From an uncultured Desulfobacterales bacterium (GTDB taxonomy: Bacteria > Desulfobacterota > Desulfobacteria > Desulfobacterales > JAHEIW01): 64,000 nucleotides of DNA. Below the pieces are notes generated by a model. The model saw only the letters and a list, made by a program, of their open reading frames with translations, was not told the DNA's origin and did no database searches. The stretch covers positions 97,513-161,512 of the forward strand of contig CAMYLV010000010.1 in assembly GCA_947259495.1 (NCBI GenBank), in the 5' to 3' direction. A program made the position numbers and the translations under genes. Shown here piece after piece: positions 25,963-35,154 of the stretch (positions are counted from its first letter, which is position 1; each line of letters starts with the position of its first letter).

Positions 25963-27123
25963 ATGACCAAGAAGAATCACTTCGACGCCCTCATCATTGG
26001 CGCGGGCCCGGCCGGCGCTACAGCCGCCTACATGCTTGCCACAAGCGGGTTTAAGGTCGCTGTGATTGAAAAACGAAAGTTTCCGCGGTTCAAACTCTGT
26101 GGTGGGCTATTGACCCAAAAAACCATTGGGCTGCTTAAAGATATCTTCAACACCAACGTAGGTGATCTGAAGTCAGGGGGTGTTATCCAGTATCAGAGCA
26201 ATTTTTATGGTATTGGCGATCACAACGGAAATTATTTGCAAAGAAGATTGGATTTTCCTTTTCATTTTGTGGATCGGGCAATTTATGATGCTTGCTGGTT
26301 AGATAAAGCCGTTAAAGCCGGGGCAAAAGTTATTTTTAAGGAAAGCGCTGAAAATGTTGATATCGCCACAGGAGAAATCATCACGCGGACAGGAAACCGA
26401 TTTTCAAGCCGTTATATTATTGCTGCTGATGGTGTTTTCAGTCGCGTGCGATCTATCCTGAGTCAGCGTGACCTATTGAAACGCCGTCACCGGCAGGATA
26501 TTGCCGCGGCTCTGGAAATATTTATTCCCAGAGATAAAATCCGTGGGCTACCGAATTATCCGGCTATCTTTTACGGCTATATACCCTGGGGTTATGCCTG
26601 GTCTTTTCCCGGTCCAAAAAGTCAGATTTTCGGTCTCTGCAGCCTGAAAGCGAAAGCCAAACAATCGCTTTTTAAAGGCTTAAATACTTTCATACAAGCG
26701 CAAGGGGTCCGACCAGAGAATTTGGCAAAACCCAAAGGATATGCCCTCCCCTACGGCAATTTTCTCAGCAAAGCGGGTTACAAAAACATATTGTTAGTTG
26801 GAGACGCAGGCGGGTTTGCCGATCCTTTGCTCGGCGAGGGCATTTATTACGCCCATAAAAGCGCTCAAATGGCGGTTGATGCAGTCAAACACTCGTGGGG
26901 CCACCCTCAAAAGGCAGAGGCAATTTATAGTCAGCTGCTCAATAAAGATGTCACGGCAGAGCTCAAATACGCAAAGATGATCCGCCAATTTCTGTTCTCA
27001 CTACCCACTCGATGGCAATTAAAGGTGCTGGGCTTTAGCTTCAAACAAATATCGCATAAATTAGAAGAAGCAGTTCAAGGACAACGCTCATTTAAACTGC
27101 TTCTTCCAAAAAGTCGTATTTAA
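25963..27123 (+). CDS. geranylgeranyl-reductase-family FAD oxidoreductase
   Basis: 386 residues from ATG at 25963, with a TTG six codons upstream in frame. The N-terminal Rossmann motif ALIIGAGPAGATAAYMLA binds FAD, and KFPRFKLCGGLLTQKT is the substrate-side motif of the family. IIAADGVFSRVR and LLVGDAGGFADPLLGEGIYYA are the second FAD contacts. The family reduces isoprenoid double bonds in archaeal lipids, chlorophyll side chains and menaquinones. In an anaerobic bacterium, partial saturation of menaquinone or of another isoprenoid is a reasonable guess, not shown here. Confidence 0.85.
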   Translation: MTKKNHFDALIIGAGPAGATAAYMLATSGFKVAVIEKRKFPRFKLCGGLLTQKTIGLLKDIFNTNVGDLKSGGVIQYQSNFYGIGDHNGNYLQRRLDFPFHFVDRAIYDACWLDKAVKAGAKVIFKESAENVDIATGEIITRTGNRFSSRYIIAADGVFSRVRSILSQRDLLKRRHRQDIAAALEIFIPRDKIRGLPNYPAIFYGYIPWGYAWSFPGPKSQIFGLCSLKAKAKQSLFKGLNTFIQAQGVRPENLAKPKGYALPYGNFLSKAGYKNILLVGDAGGFADPLLGEGIYYAHKSAQMAVDAVKHSWGHPQKAEAIYSQLLNKDVTAELKYAKMIRQFLFSLPTRWQLKVLGFSFKQISHKLEEAVQGQRSFKLLLPKSRI

Positions 27124-27137
27124 AAAATACGAAGGTT

Positions 27138-27518
27138 TTATTTTGCGCGGACGTAAATTCCTCTGCCGACCTTTTTGATTTTACCTTCTTTTGAAGCCCT
27201 AAAAATAATATTTCTAACTTTTTTGTCTTGAAATCCGGTTTTTGTTTTCAATGTAGGAACATCCACACCTTTTCTGGACCTTCTGACAATTTGCAGTATT
27301 TGTTCTGTTGCTGTCATTTGCGGTGCTTTTTTGCGACCGGTGGTTTTTTTGGCAACCGCTTTGCGCTTGGTTCTGGTTTTTACGATTCTGCGCTTTACTT
27401 TTTTTGCAACTTTTGGCCGTTGCGGTTTCCCATGAGCCTTCAACAATTTTTCCAATTTCTTCTCAAGTGCTTTGATGTCTCTTTTAACTGCTTGCAAATC
27501 TCTTTTTAAAATTGCCAT
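27138..27518 (-). CDS. Lys-rich coiled-coil protein with C-terminal winged helix
   Basis: This 126-residue protein has three parts: an amphipathic, probably coiled-coil N-terminus (1-30), a Lys/Arg-rich middle (about 31-68) and a C-terminal winged-helix-like domain (about 69-126). The winged helix contains ATEQILQIVRRSRKGVDV and ends KKVGRGIYVRAK. An AGGAAGGA ribosome site precedes the ATG. It is likely a small nucleoid-associated or regulatory DNA-binding protein. The basic middle resembles the histone-like tail on the sigma factor at 17769-19133 in composition only. Confidence 0.75.
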   Translation of the reverse strand: MAILKRDLQAVKRDIKALEKKLEKLLKAHGKPQRPKVAKKVKRRIVKTRTKRKAVAKKTTGRKKAPQMTATEQILQIVRRSRKGVDVPTLKTKTGFQDKKVRNIIFRASKEGKIKKVGRGIYVRAK

Positions 27519-28030
27519 GATATCCTTCCTCCTTAAAATAATTTATCCGATGTTTTTCTTCAATGACCCATGGATCAATGCCTATAAATTTTAACGAAAT
27601 AATTAAGAAAAACAACCCTTACCTGAAAAATAATCGTCAATATTTTTTGCTAGTAGTTAAAATAATTTCCAAAAGCTTAGCGACCGTTTGAGATTTTGTC
27701 AAGAAATAAACGAAGAAAAATGAAGACAGAAGAGATTTGGTGCAATAATGTTATCAATTACTTCGAAGAAAAAAATGCGACCAATTGCCATCAGTTTGTT
27801 CTTAAAATTCGGCAGCAGCAACCTCGTTGAACTTTCAATCTTGCAAAAATCATCGATTTTGATATATATGCCCATTCCGAGAATGACAGCATGCCCGGCA
27901 TGTCTGTTGACCGAAATCGTCGTCTGGCTTCAGCCGCTATTGTATCTTAATTCTGCGCGAGTCGGAGGTTCTCATGTGCTGATTCATTTGTCATACAAGA
28001 TTCAGGTCGGAAATTAAAAGGAGACCACTG
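27519..28030. other. 512-base region without a supported gene
   Basis: The region is AT-rich between two divergent genes and must hold both promoters. An open frame at 27748-28017 on the plus strand has no good ribosome site, no domain and an atypical composition, so I do not call it. A GGAG site for the next gene is at its right end. Confidence 0.5.
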
Positions 28031-28546
28031 ATGCAATTAACAGACCTAGCGCCGCTTGAAAGATGGAATCAACTTGAAAAGGATATTCATCAAAAGTCCG
28101 GATTGGATGTCAATGTTTTTGACACCCAAGGTTATCGAATCTCTGAACTTAAAAATTGGGCCAATCAATTGTGTCCGGCAATCAAAGCGACTGATAAAGG
28201 CCAAAGCTTTATCTGTGCCCCTGCGCATATGAACATCGCCACTTTAGCCATGCGATCGCAACAACCGGTTATCGATGAATGTGATGCGGGCATGCTCAAA
28301 CTTGTCGTGCCAATTTTTGCAAACGAAGAATTTGTCGGCGCTGTCGGCGCATGTGGTTTTCTCCTCGATGATGGAGAAGTCGATGAGTTTTTGGTGAATA
28401 AAATGACGGAAATAAGCCAAAGCAAAATTGAAAGTTTGAACACGGACATACCGAACATCACGAGTACAAAGGCGAGAGCGCTGGGTCAATATATTTTGAA
28501 TCAAATTAATGAGATCATCACAGTCGAAAAACAGCAGCCGCAATAA
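28031..28546 (+). CDS. stand-alone PocR sensory-domain protein
   Basis: This 171-residue protein is a single PocR domain, a PAS-related ligand-binding fold. It has Cys48 in QLCPAIK, Cys62 in SFICAPAHMN and Cys84 in IDECDAGMLKLVVPI, plus the block FVGAVGACGFLLDDGEVDEFL. PocR domains usually sit on AraC regulators or sensor kinases and respond to small hydrocarbon derivatives such as propanediol. Here no output domain is attached, so it must act on another protein. AAAAGGAGA precedes the ATG. Confidence 0.8.
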   Translation: MQLTDLAPLERWNQLEKDIHQKSGLDVNVFDTQGYRISELKNWANQLCPAIKATDKGQSFICAPAHMNIATLAMRSQQPVIDECDAGMLKLVVPIFANEEFVGAVGACGFLLDDGEVDEFLVNKMTEISQSKIESLNTDIPNITSTKARALGQYILNQINEIITVEKQQPQ

Positions 28547-28732
28547 TCGACCCTGCTTTTTACGCGACAAAATAATCCATGAACGCATCGTTTGTTAAGG
28601 CCAAGATTTTTACAAGCCTTTAGGCGGTTACTCCGGTTGACAGACGCCCCCTGTTTGATAAAGATGAAAAAACGCAATTTCATTTATGCCATCCCAGACC
28701 ACCGAACGGTTTAACACCTGCGGAGCCGATTT

Positions 28733-29287
28733 ATGAATAAAGCGATTCTCTCAATTTTAGGGCAGGACAGACCCGGCATCGTCGCCGCCGTCTCCAAGGT
28801 TTTATTTGAACAGGATTGTAATATTGAAAACGTGAGTCAGACAACACTTCAATTCGTTTTTGCCGGTATTTTCATCGTATCCATGCCCGGAAATCTTTCC
28901 TCTGAATCTTTGCGCCAAAATCTAACTGCGGAACTGGCTCCCCTGGCGCTCGAAGTTTATATCACCCTGTTTGAATCAACAACAGTTCCGGTTTCTCCGC
29001 CGCGAAGTGAGGCCTATATCGTGACAACCAAAGGACCGGACCGCAAAGGGCTAGTCGCCGGTATCAGTGAAGTGATTGCTCGCTTCGAAGGCAACATCAC
29101 CAATCTGCAGGCGGTTTTTAAAGGTGGTAACGACCCCGGCGATAATATTATGATTTATGAAGTTGATGTCCCACCCCAGACCGATCAGCAAGCCCTCTAT
29201 CAAGAATTAAAAAAACGCGCCCATGAATTGGCGCTAGATATTGATATTCAGCATCGCAATATTTTTGAGGCCATCCACCGGATTTAA
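28733..29287 (+). CDS. tandem ACT-domain regulatory protein (GcvR-like)
   Basis: This 184-residue protein consists of two ACT domains. The first (about 1-75) starts AILSILGQDRPGIVAAVSKVLF and the second (about 93-175) starts AYIVTTKGPDRKGLVAGISEV. ACT pairs bind amino acids and act allosterically; GcvR and the UPF0237 proteins share the layout. The next gene encodes a PFL/UPF0210 protein. ACT (UPF0237) and UPF0210 genes are adjacent in many bacteria, which suggests one functional unit. Confidence 0.82.
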   Translation: MNKAILSILGQDRPGIVAAVSKVLFEQDCNIENVSQTTLQFVFAGIFIVSMPGNLSSESLRQNLTAELAPLALEVYITLFESTTVPVSPPRSEAYIVTTKGPDRKGLVAGISEVIARFEGNITNLQAVFKGGNDPGDNIMIYEVDVPPQTDQQALYQELKKRAHELALDIDIQHRNIFEAIHRI

Positions 29288-29405
29288 TAGCAGACAGAAG
29301 TCAGAGGACAGATATCAGAAGACGGAAAACAGCCGTTAAAAACGAAACAATGGACAGCCAATGCAAATATGAAACGATATAAATCCATAATTAAAAAGGC
29401 CAACC

Positions 29406-30779
29406 ATGCTTACTCAAAGAGAAATCCTTTCGACTCTTGAAATGCTTAAAAATGAAAACCTGGATGTGCGCACCGTAACCCTGGGCATTAATTTACTGGA
29501 TTGTGCCAGCCATAATCTTGAAAAACTGACCAATAAGATCCGTACCCGTATCACCCATTATGCCGACAATCTCGTAAGCGTCTGCAATCATGTCGGTCAA
29601 AAATACGGCATCCCGGTGGTCAATAAAAGAATAGCGGTCAGCCCTATTGCTGCAGTAGCTGCGGCCATGTCGTCTTCGCAGATGGTGGCCGTTGCGCAGG
29701 TATTGGACGGAGCTGCCGCAGCCGTTGATGTCGATTTTATCGGTGGGTTCAGCTCTCTGGTTGAAAAGGGAATCGCACGGGGCGATATGGCTCTATTAGA
29801 GGCCATTCCACATGCTTTGGCCGAGACGCAACGCGTTTGTGCTTCGGTTAATGTGGCATCAACAAAGGCCGGCATCAATATGGATGCGGTACTGCTGATG
29901 GGCAAAGCCATCAAGCAGGCGGCGCATCTGACCGCGAAAAACGACGGTATTGCCTGCGCCAAGCTTTGTGTGTTCGCCAATATTCCACAGGATATGCCCT
30001 TTATGGCCGGGGCCTATTTGGGTCTCGGCGAGGCCGATGCCGTCATCAATGTCGGGGTCAGCGGACCGGGGGTTGTAAAGAATGCCGTCGAACGTGCCCT
30101 TAAATCCAATGAGCAGCTGGATCTCGGACAAATCTCAGAGCTGATAAAAAAGACCGCCTACAAAGTTACCCGGGTTGGAGAACTCATCGGTCGGGAGGTT
30201 GCCGATCACCTTAATATTCGATTTGGTGTTGTCGACCTGTCGCTGGCTCCAACGCCCAATGTCGGAGACAGCGTCGGTGAAATCTTTCAGAGTCTGGGTC
30301 TCTTGAGCATCGGCGTGCCCGGAACAACGGCGGCCATGGCGTTAATTAATGACGCCGTCAAAAAAGGTGGTGCATTCGCCAGTTCCCGGGTGGGGGGATT
30401 AAGTGGCGCTTTTATCCCGGTGAGCGAAGATCTCAATATATCCGAAGCCGTCCGCAAGGGCTATATCGGGCTGGAAAAACTGGAAGCCATCACCGCTGTC
30501 TGCTCGGTGGGGTTGGATATGATTGCCCTACCGGGCGACACAACCGCAGAAACCATCGCCGCTATTATGGCCGATGAAATGGCAATCGGTGTTATCAACA
30601 ACAAAACCACAGCTACGCGGTTAATACCGGTTCCCGGAAAAAAAGCCGGTGATAGCGCCTATTTTGGAGGGCTGCTCGGCCAGTCTACGATTATCCCGGT
30701 AAACAATGGCAACAATCCGAATTTATTTGTTCGACGCGGTGGCCTCATACCTGCTCCATTACAAAGCCTGACAAATTGA
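29406..30779 (+). CDS. PFL family protein (UPF0210, DUF711)
   Basis: This 457-residue protein belongs to the DUF711/UPF0210 group, whose fold is related to pyruvate-formate-lyase-like barrels. Recognisable blocks are NLDVRTVTLGINLLDCAS, NKRIAVSPIA, DFIGGFSSLVEKG, GVVDLSLAPTPNVGDSV and SVGLDMIALPGDT. No glycyl-radical motif is present, so it is not a PFL enzyme. Function is unknown; the conserved partnership with the upstream ACT protein suggests amino-acid-responsive metabolism. Length is normal for the family. Confidence 0.87.
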   Translation: MLTQREILSTLEMLKNENLDVRTVTLGINLLDCASHNLEKLTNKIRTRITHYADNLVSVCNHVGQKYGIPVVNKRIAVSPIAAVAAAMSSSQMVAVAQVLDGAAAAVDVDFIGGFSSLVEKGIARGDMALLEAIPHALAETQRVCASVNVASTKAGINMDAVLLMGKAIKQAAHLTAKNDGIACAKLCVFANIPQDMPFMAGAYLGLGEADAVINVGVSGPGVVKNAVERALKSNEQLDLGQISELIKKTAYKVTRVGELIGREVADHLNIRFGVVDLSLAPTPNVGDSVGEIFQSLGLLSIGVPGTTAAMALINDAVKKGGAFASSRVGGLSGAFIPVSEDLNISEAVRKGYIGLEKLEAITAVCSVGLDMIALPGDTTAETIAAIMADEMAIGVINNKTTATRLIPVPGKKAGDSAYFGGLLGQSTIIPVNNGNNPNLFVRRGGLIPAPLQSLTN

Positions 30780-30969
30780 GTCGCCGACCACCGGCAAAGC
30801 GGATGGCTTGCATTTTTCCGCCACACGCGGGCGAAACAAAGGCACGGCAGCGCCTGAATCGGTGCGGGTTTAACCGGGCGCAAAGCACCCGGTTTGAAAA
30901 CGCCCAATCAAACGACATCGGCACTCAACAAACAGCTCAATCAAGTGTCCATGATTTGTGGGTTTGATA

Positions 30970-31791
30970 ATGAATCCTTCAAAACAGACAGTACGCCCGC
31001 CTGTTGCACCTGGCTTAAAACGACAGGTGCTGACAGATCTGTTTAAATACTTACTCGTTGTGGCTGCTTTCAGCTGGTTGATGATAAATGGAACCCGGCA
31101 ACTCGGTTATAATTGGCAGTGGTACCGGGTGCCGCAATATATTGTCTCCACGGCTGACACACAGCCGACAGCCGGCCCGTTGATCCAGGGCCTGCTGATA
31201 ACCATTCGCATCACCGCCATCAGCCTGTTGTTGGCGTTTATTTTTGGACTGACGACTGCGCTGATGCGGCTTTCGCGCTCATTTCTGGCTCGCATGGTTG
31301 CCCGCGGATATCTTGAAATCATACGCAATACCCCCCTGCTTGTTCAGCTTTTTTTCATTTATTTTGTCTTGTCGCCGGTATTGGATATCAGCGGGTTTAC
31401 ATCGGCCGTGCTGGCTTTGAGTCTGTTTGAAGGCGCGTATGCATCCGAAATATTTCGAGCCGGTATCGTTTCCATTCAGCGGGGACAGTGGGAAGCCGCT
31501 TTTAGCGTCGGGCTCAACACCTACCAGGCTTATCGTTTGGTTATTCTGCCGCAGACGCTGCGGCGTATTCTACCACCGCTGACCAGCCAAGCCATCTCTC
31601 TTATAAAGGATTCCGCTCTGGTCAGCACCATCGCTATTTATGATTTAACCATGCGTGGACAAACAATTATCGCTGAAACCTTTCTGGTTTTTGAAATCTG
31701 GTTTACGGTTGCCGTGATTTATTTATCCATTACCCTGCTTTTATCGGCAACCGTCTTTTATATGGAAAAGCGTCTAGCAATTAAACACTAA
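30970..31791 (+). CDS. polar amino acid ABC transporter permease
   Basis: About 273 residues (start ATG at 30970; GTG at 30958 is possible). It has a HisM/GlnP-type permease core: five to six helices, the TIRITAISLLLAFIFG N-terminal block, YLEIIRNTPLLVQLFFIYF, and the ATPase-contact EAA loop GQWEAAFSVGLNTYQAYRLV. It is first in a three-gene set with a binding protein and a second permease, so the permeases likely form a heterodimer. No ATP-binding subunit follows. Confidence 0.87.
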   Translation: MNPSKQTVRPPVAPGLKRQVLTDLFKYLLVVAAFSWLMINGTRQLGYNWQWYRVPQYIVSTADTQPTAGPLIQGLLITIRITAISLLLAFIFGLTTALMRLSRSFLARMVARGYLEIIRNTPLLVQLFFIYFVLSPVLDISGFTSAVLALSLFEGAYASEIFRAGIVSIQRGQWEAAFSVGLNTYQAYRLVILPQTLRRILPPLTSQAISLIKDSALVSTIAIYDLTMRGQTIIAETFLVFEIWFTVAVIYLSITLLLSATVFYMEKRLAIKH

Positions 31792-31868
31792 TACAGCAGT
31801 TTAGTCTCAAAAATCATGACATCAAAAAATAGAAATGACCCCAACTGATCATCACAAGGAGGTAATAG

Positions 31869-32702
31869 ATGCAAAAATTCAGTAGATCGCTGACAATCAC
31901 GATTATACTGGCCGTTATCACCGGCCTTGCCGGTCCGTCTTTAGCCGGAGAACTCCAGCAACAGTTGGTTCAGGAAAGCACCATCGAGCAGGTTATGAAA
32001 CGCGGAACGCTGCGGGTGGGCATGTCCACATTTGTTCCCTGGGCCATGAAAGACAAGACCGGTAAACTCATCGGCTTTGAGATCGATATCGCCCGTCAAC
32101 TGGCCGTTGATATGGGGACAAAATTAGAATTTGTTCCGACCAAATGGGCCGGAATTATTCCGGCGCTGCTGACCGGCAAGTTTGACGTGATTATTGGCGG
32201 AATGAGTGTCAGGCCAGATCGTAATTTAAAAGTTAATTTCACCCTCCCCTATGATTATGCCGGCCAATCCATTGTCGCCAACAAAAAAATTGCCGCCGGC
32301 TTCAAGCGCCTGGCGGATTTCAATCGGCCCAATGTGACCATCGCCGCCCGACTGGGTTCGACGGCTGCTGACGCCGCCAATAAATACATGCCGGCTGCCC
32401 AAAAAAAATTCTTCGATGATGAAGCCCAGGTCATCCAGGAAGTGTTAAACGGCAGGGCACATGCGGCCGTCGCGTCTGCACCGCTGCCCGCATTTCAGGC
32501 CATAAAGTACCCCGATCAGCTATTTTTACCGGTAACGGGCACCTTCACCAAAGAACCGATCGGCTTTGCCCTCAGAAAAGGAGATTTCGATACCCTTAAT
32601 TATTTCAACAACTGGATCCGCGTGACGGAAGCCAAAGGATGGCTGGCGGAACGAAAGCATTACTGGTTTGAGACCAAAGATTGGGAAGATCGGCTAAAAT
32701 AG
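31869..32702 (+). CDS. amino acid ABC transporter substrate-binding protein
   Basis: This 277-residue protein has a Sec signal peptide (about 1-26, ending SLAGE) and an SBP_bac_3 domain. The domain contains GTLRVGMSTFVPWAMKD, IGFEIDIARQLAVDMG, FDVIIGGMSVRPDRN and a C-terminal IGFALRKGD block. It captures a polar amino acid in the periplasm and feeds the two flanking permeases. An AAGGAGG ribosome site is present. The ligand cannot be told from sequence. Confidence 0.88.
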   Translation: MQKFSRSLTITIILAVITGLAGPSLAGELQQQLVQESTIEQVMKRGTLRVGMSTFVPWAMKDKTGKLIGFEIDIARQLAVDMGTKLEFVPTKWAGIIPALLTGKFDVIIGGMSVRPDRNLKVNFTLPYDYAGQSIVANKKIAAGFKRLADFNRPNVTIAARLGSTAADAANKYMPAAQKKFFDDEAQVIQEVLNGRAHAAVASAPLPAFQAIKYPDQLFLPVTGTFTKEPIGFALRKGDFDTLNYFNNWIRVTEAKGWLAERKHYWFETKDWEDRLK

Positions 32703-32709
32703 GCGCACA

Positions 32710-33594
32710 GTGGTTCCTGGCAAACCCAAAATCACGAAATTAGACATCGCCTTAGGCGGCCTGATTATGGCTGCCGGCCTGTTTGTCGCATACAAGGTTT
32801 CGGCTGGCCTGAACTACGCGTGGAACTGGGATGCCATTCCCCAGTATTTTTTTCGTTTCGACCCGGACAACCGCCACTGGGTGCCCAACATTCTAATGCA
32901 AGGATTTTTTACCACCATTCGCCTGAGTGTCTGGGCCACCCTTTTGGCCACCCTTATCGGAACCGCAATGGGGATGTTGCGTGTCAGCCGAAGCCTATTT
33001 AACCGCCTGCTGGCGGGAACCTATGTCGAGTTGACCCGCAACCTGCCGCCTTTGGTTTTGATTTTTATTTTCTATTTTTTTGTCAGCAATCAAATTCTGC
33101 CGGCCCTGGGAGTGGAAGCGTTTATCCGAACCCGCACCGAAACTACACAGGCCCTGATGACGTTTCTATTTGCGGCCCCTTCGCTGTTTACCGCCTTCAT
33201 TTCAGCCTTGATCACCCTTTCCATATTTGAAGGCGCCTACATGACCGAAATCGTCCGGGCAGGGATCCAGTCCATTGAAAAGGGCCAATGGGAGGCTGCT
33301 GACGCACTGGGCTTGTCCAGATGGCAACGAATGCGATTGATCATATTACCCCAGGCCATCCAGCGTATTCTACCGCCTCTGGCCGGACAATTCATTTCAA
33401 CTATCAAAGATTCGGCCATCGTCTCGGTTATTTCGATTCAGGAACTGACATTTCAGGGAATGGAGCTAATGGCGACTACCTATTTTACGTTTGAAATCTG
33501 GATTACCATCACAGGCATGTATTTAGTGTTGACGCTGGCGTGCTCGCTGGGGGTCGCTAAACTCGAAAGCACGCTGAGCAAAAATGTTGCATAA
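32710..33594 (+). CDS. polar amino acid ABC transporter permease, second subunit
   Basis: This 294-residue paralogue of the first permease starts with GTG only 7 bases after the binding-protein gene. Conserved blocks are TTIRLSVWATLLATLIG, YVELTRNLPPLVLIFIFYF and the EAA loop GQWEAADALGLSRWQRMRL. It carries a periplasmic insertion (about residues 130-165) that the first permease lacks. Together they should form the membrane channel of one importer. Confidence 0.87.
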   Translation: MVPGKPKITKLDIALGGLIMAAGLFVAYKVSAGLNYAWNWDAIPQYFFRFDPDNRHWVPNILMQGFFTTIRLSVWATLLATLIGTAMGMLRVSRSLFNRLLAGTYVELTRNLPPLVLIFIFYFFVSNQILPALGVEAFIRTRTETTQALMTFLFAAPSLFTAFISALITLSIFEGAYMTEIVRAGIQSIEKGQWEAADALGLSRWQRMRLIILPQAIQRILPPLAGQFISTIKDSAIVSVISIQELTFQGMELMATTYFTFEIWITITGMYLVLTLACSLGVAKLESTLSKNVA

Positions 33595-33600
33595 AAAACC

Positions 33601-33630
33601 CCGGGATGTCAAAAACCATCGCGGGATTTT
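33601..33630 (+). terminator. terminator of the ABC transporter genes
   Basis: Arms CCGGGATG (33601-33608) and CATCGCGG (33617-33624) pair with one mismatch and are followed by GATTTTATT. The hairpin lies just after the last permease stop, so the operon ends without an ATPase gene. Confidence 0.55.
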
Positions 33631-33687
33631 ATTCGGTTGAACAGTTGCGGCCAGCCTATTTGGATATAATGCAAATTAAGATAAATA

Positions 33688-34080
33688 TTATTTAACCGTG
33701 ACTACCGGGCAATTGGCCTGCAAAATCACATACTGCGCGGTGGAGCCCATCAGCAATTTCCCGACCTTTGATCTGCGTTTAACGCCCACAATAATCTCGC
33801 CAATCTGGTTCTCGTTAGCGAATTCAACCAAATCTTCGCCGGCTGATAGGCCGCGGATCAGCAGATGCGTGTTGCAAGAAATGTCATTTTCTTCTAACAG
33901 GGATTTGGCATATTCCAATCCCCGCTCGGACTGTTCTATTTCTTTTTTTTCCGACTCGGTGCCCTTTTGCATTGAAGTGACCACTTCAACAGCTGCCCCG
34001 AATGCGCCTGCATGGGATTTCGCCAGACTTAATGCTTCTTTTGCTGAGTTGGTTCCGTCATACCCTACCAGAATTTTCAT
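33688..34080 (-). CDS. universal stress protein (UspA family)
   Basis: This 130-residue single-domain protein opens with KILVGYDGTNSAKEAL and ends with the ATP-binding G-2x-G-9x-G(S/T) pattern in GVKRRSKVGKLLMGSTAQYV. That places it in the nucleotide-binding UspFG-like branch. It should be cytoplasmic and dimeric. A GGAGGAG site is upstream of the ATG. It reads in the same direction as the PfpI gene, about 170 bases downstream of it. Confidence 0.88.
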   Translation of the reverse strand: MKILVGYDGTNSAKEALSLAKSHAGAFGAAVEVVTSMQKGTESEKKEIEQSERGLEYAKSLLEENDISCNTHLLIRGLSAGEDLVEFANENQIGEIIVGVKRRSKVGKLLMGSTAQYVILQANCPVVTVK

Positions 34081-34247
34081 CTCTCCTCCTTTTACTCCAG
34101 AAGTAAAACCCTCAAATGCGTTATTCTTCTGACTGATTTCTTTTACGCGAAGTTTCAGATCTTTTTGTTTCCACTATAACTCTATGATCTCGCACATTGG
34201 CATAAATTGAGCGCATTTTTAAGATTTGCCCTATCGGATATCAACCG

Positions 34248-34766
34248 CTATTGCATTGAATCAATTACAGCCCGCATAAAGGCCGGCAGATCATCCGGTG
34301 TTCGGCTGGTTATTAGATTGCCGTCAACAACCACCTCCTGATCGATCCATTCCGCACCGGCATGCACAAGATCATCCTTAATGGCAAAAAATGAGGTCAC
34401 TGTTTTGCCCTTCAATATTTTCGCCGAAGCCAGCATCCAGCCGGCATGACAGATCGCAGCAACCACCTTGCCACCCGTATACAGATCTTTGACCAGTTGC
34501 ACCATTTGAGGGTATCTTCGCATGATATCCGGGGCATAACCGCCGGGGATAATAATCCCGTCAAAGTCAGCAGCTGAAATCTGATCAATGCTCGCATCCA
34601 CCTTAACTTCGGTACCGGGTTTTCCCGAATAAGTTTCGGAACTGCCGGATCCCACAACGACCACCTCGGCACCGGCCTCTTTCAAACGGTAATACGGATA
34701 CCAGAACTCAAAGGTGTTAAACAATGATTCCACCGGAATTACCACTTTTTTGCCTTGAAGCTCCAT
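34248..34766 (-). CDS. DJ-1/PfpI family protein
   Basis: This 172-residue protein has the nucleophile elbow AAICHAGWML with Cys106, preceded by GIIIPGGYAPD and the conserved Glu near residue 13 (PVESLF). Members include the PfpI and YhbO proteins, described as glyoxalases, deglycases or intracellular peptidases. The active-site set is complete. Stress-related context (UspA next door) is in line with a protective role. The exact reaction cannot be told. Confidence 0.85.
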   Translation of the reverse strand: MELQGKKVVIPVESLFNTFEFWYPYYRLKEAGAEVVVVGSGSSETYSGKPGTEVKVDASIDQISAADFDGIIIPGGYAPDIMRRYPQMVQLVKDLYTGGKVVAAICHAGWMLASAKILKGKTVTSFFAIKDDLVHAGAEWIDQEVVVDGNLITSRTPDDLPAFMRAVIDSMQ

Positions 34767-35154
34767 TTTATATCCTTTTTTTTATAATGTTATCAAAAAT
34801 ATATCACATAAACTTTAAATTATTACTTAAATAATTGCTACCTTAAGGCTGATACGCCTCTAACATGGCTATTTTTATAATAGCTTAAACATAGGCATCT
34901 TTGCGTGCATGTCCATTGTTGAAGATACTGCCGGTCGAATTTTGATAAAATGTAAATAGGGTGATACAAGAATCAATTTATAGTACTGATATCTAAGTAG
35001 ATACACTACCCAATGTGTTTTCACATGAAACTTGAATTATTTGTTTTTTAACGCTATTAATTATGATGACTGTGAAATCCCCAGCTGGTGTTTACCCTCA
35101 ACTTAATGTAATTAGCCTGGATCTTTAATTTCAGGTGTGAATTTTATTGCATTT
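34767..35154. other. 388-base AT-rich region without a gene
   Basis: This divergent gap between the PfpI-like gene and arfB must contain both promoters. No open frame, RNA gene or clear repeat is visible. An in-frame GTG at 35137 could start arfB six codons earlier. Confidence 0.5.

Noticed and set aside
27748..28017. Plus-strand frame of 89 codons upstream of the PocR gene
   Set aside because: No domain, weak ribosome site and composition unlike neighbouring genes.
30776..30967. Plus-strand frame between the PFL and permease genes
   Set aside because: Its composition resembles random GC-rich spacer, with no motif; it overlaps the end of the PFL gene.
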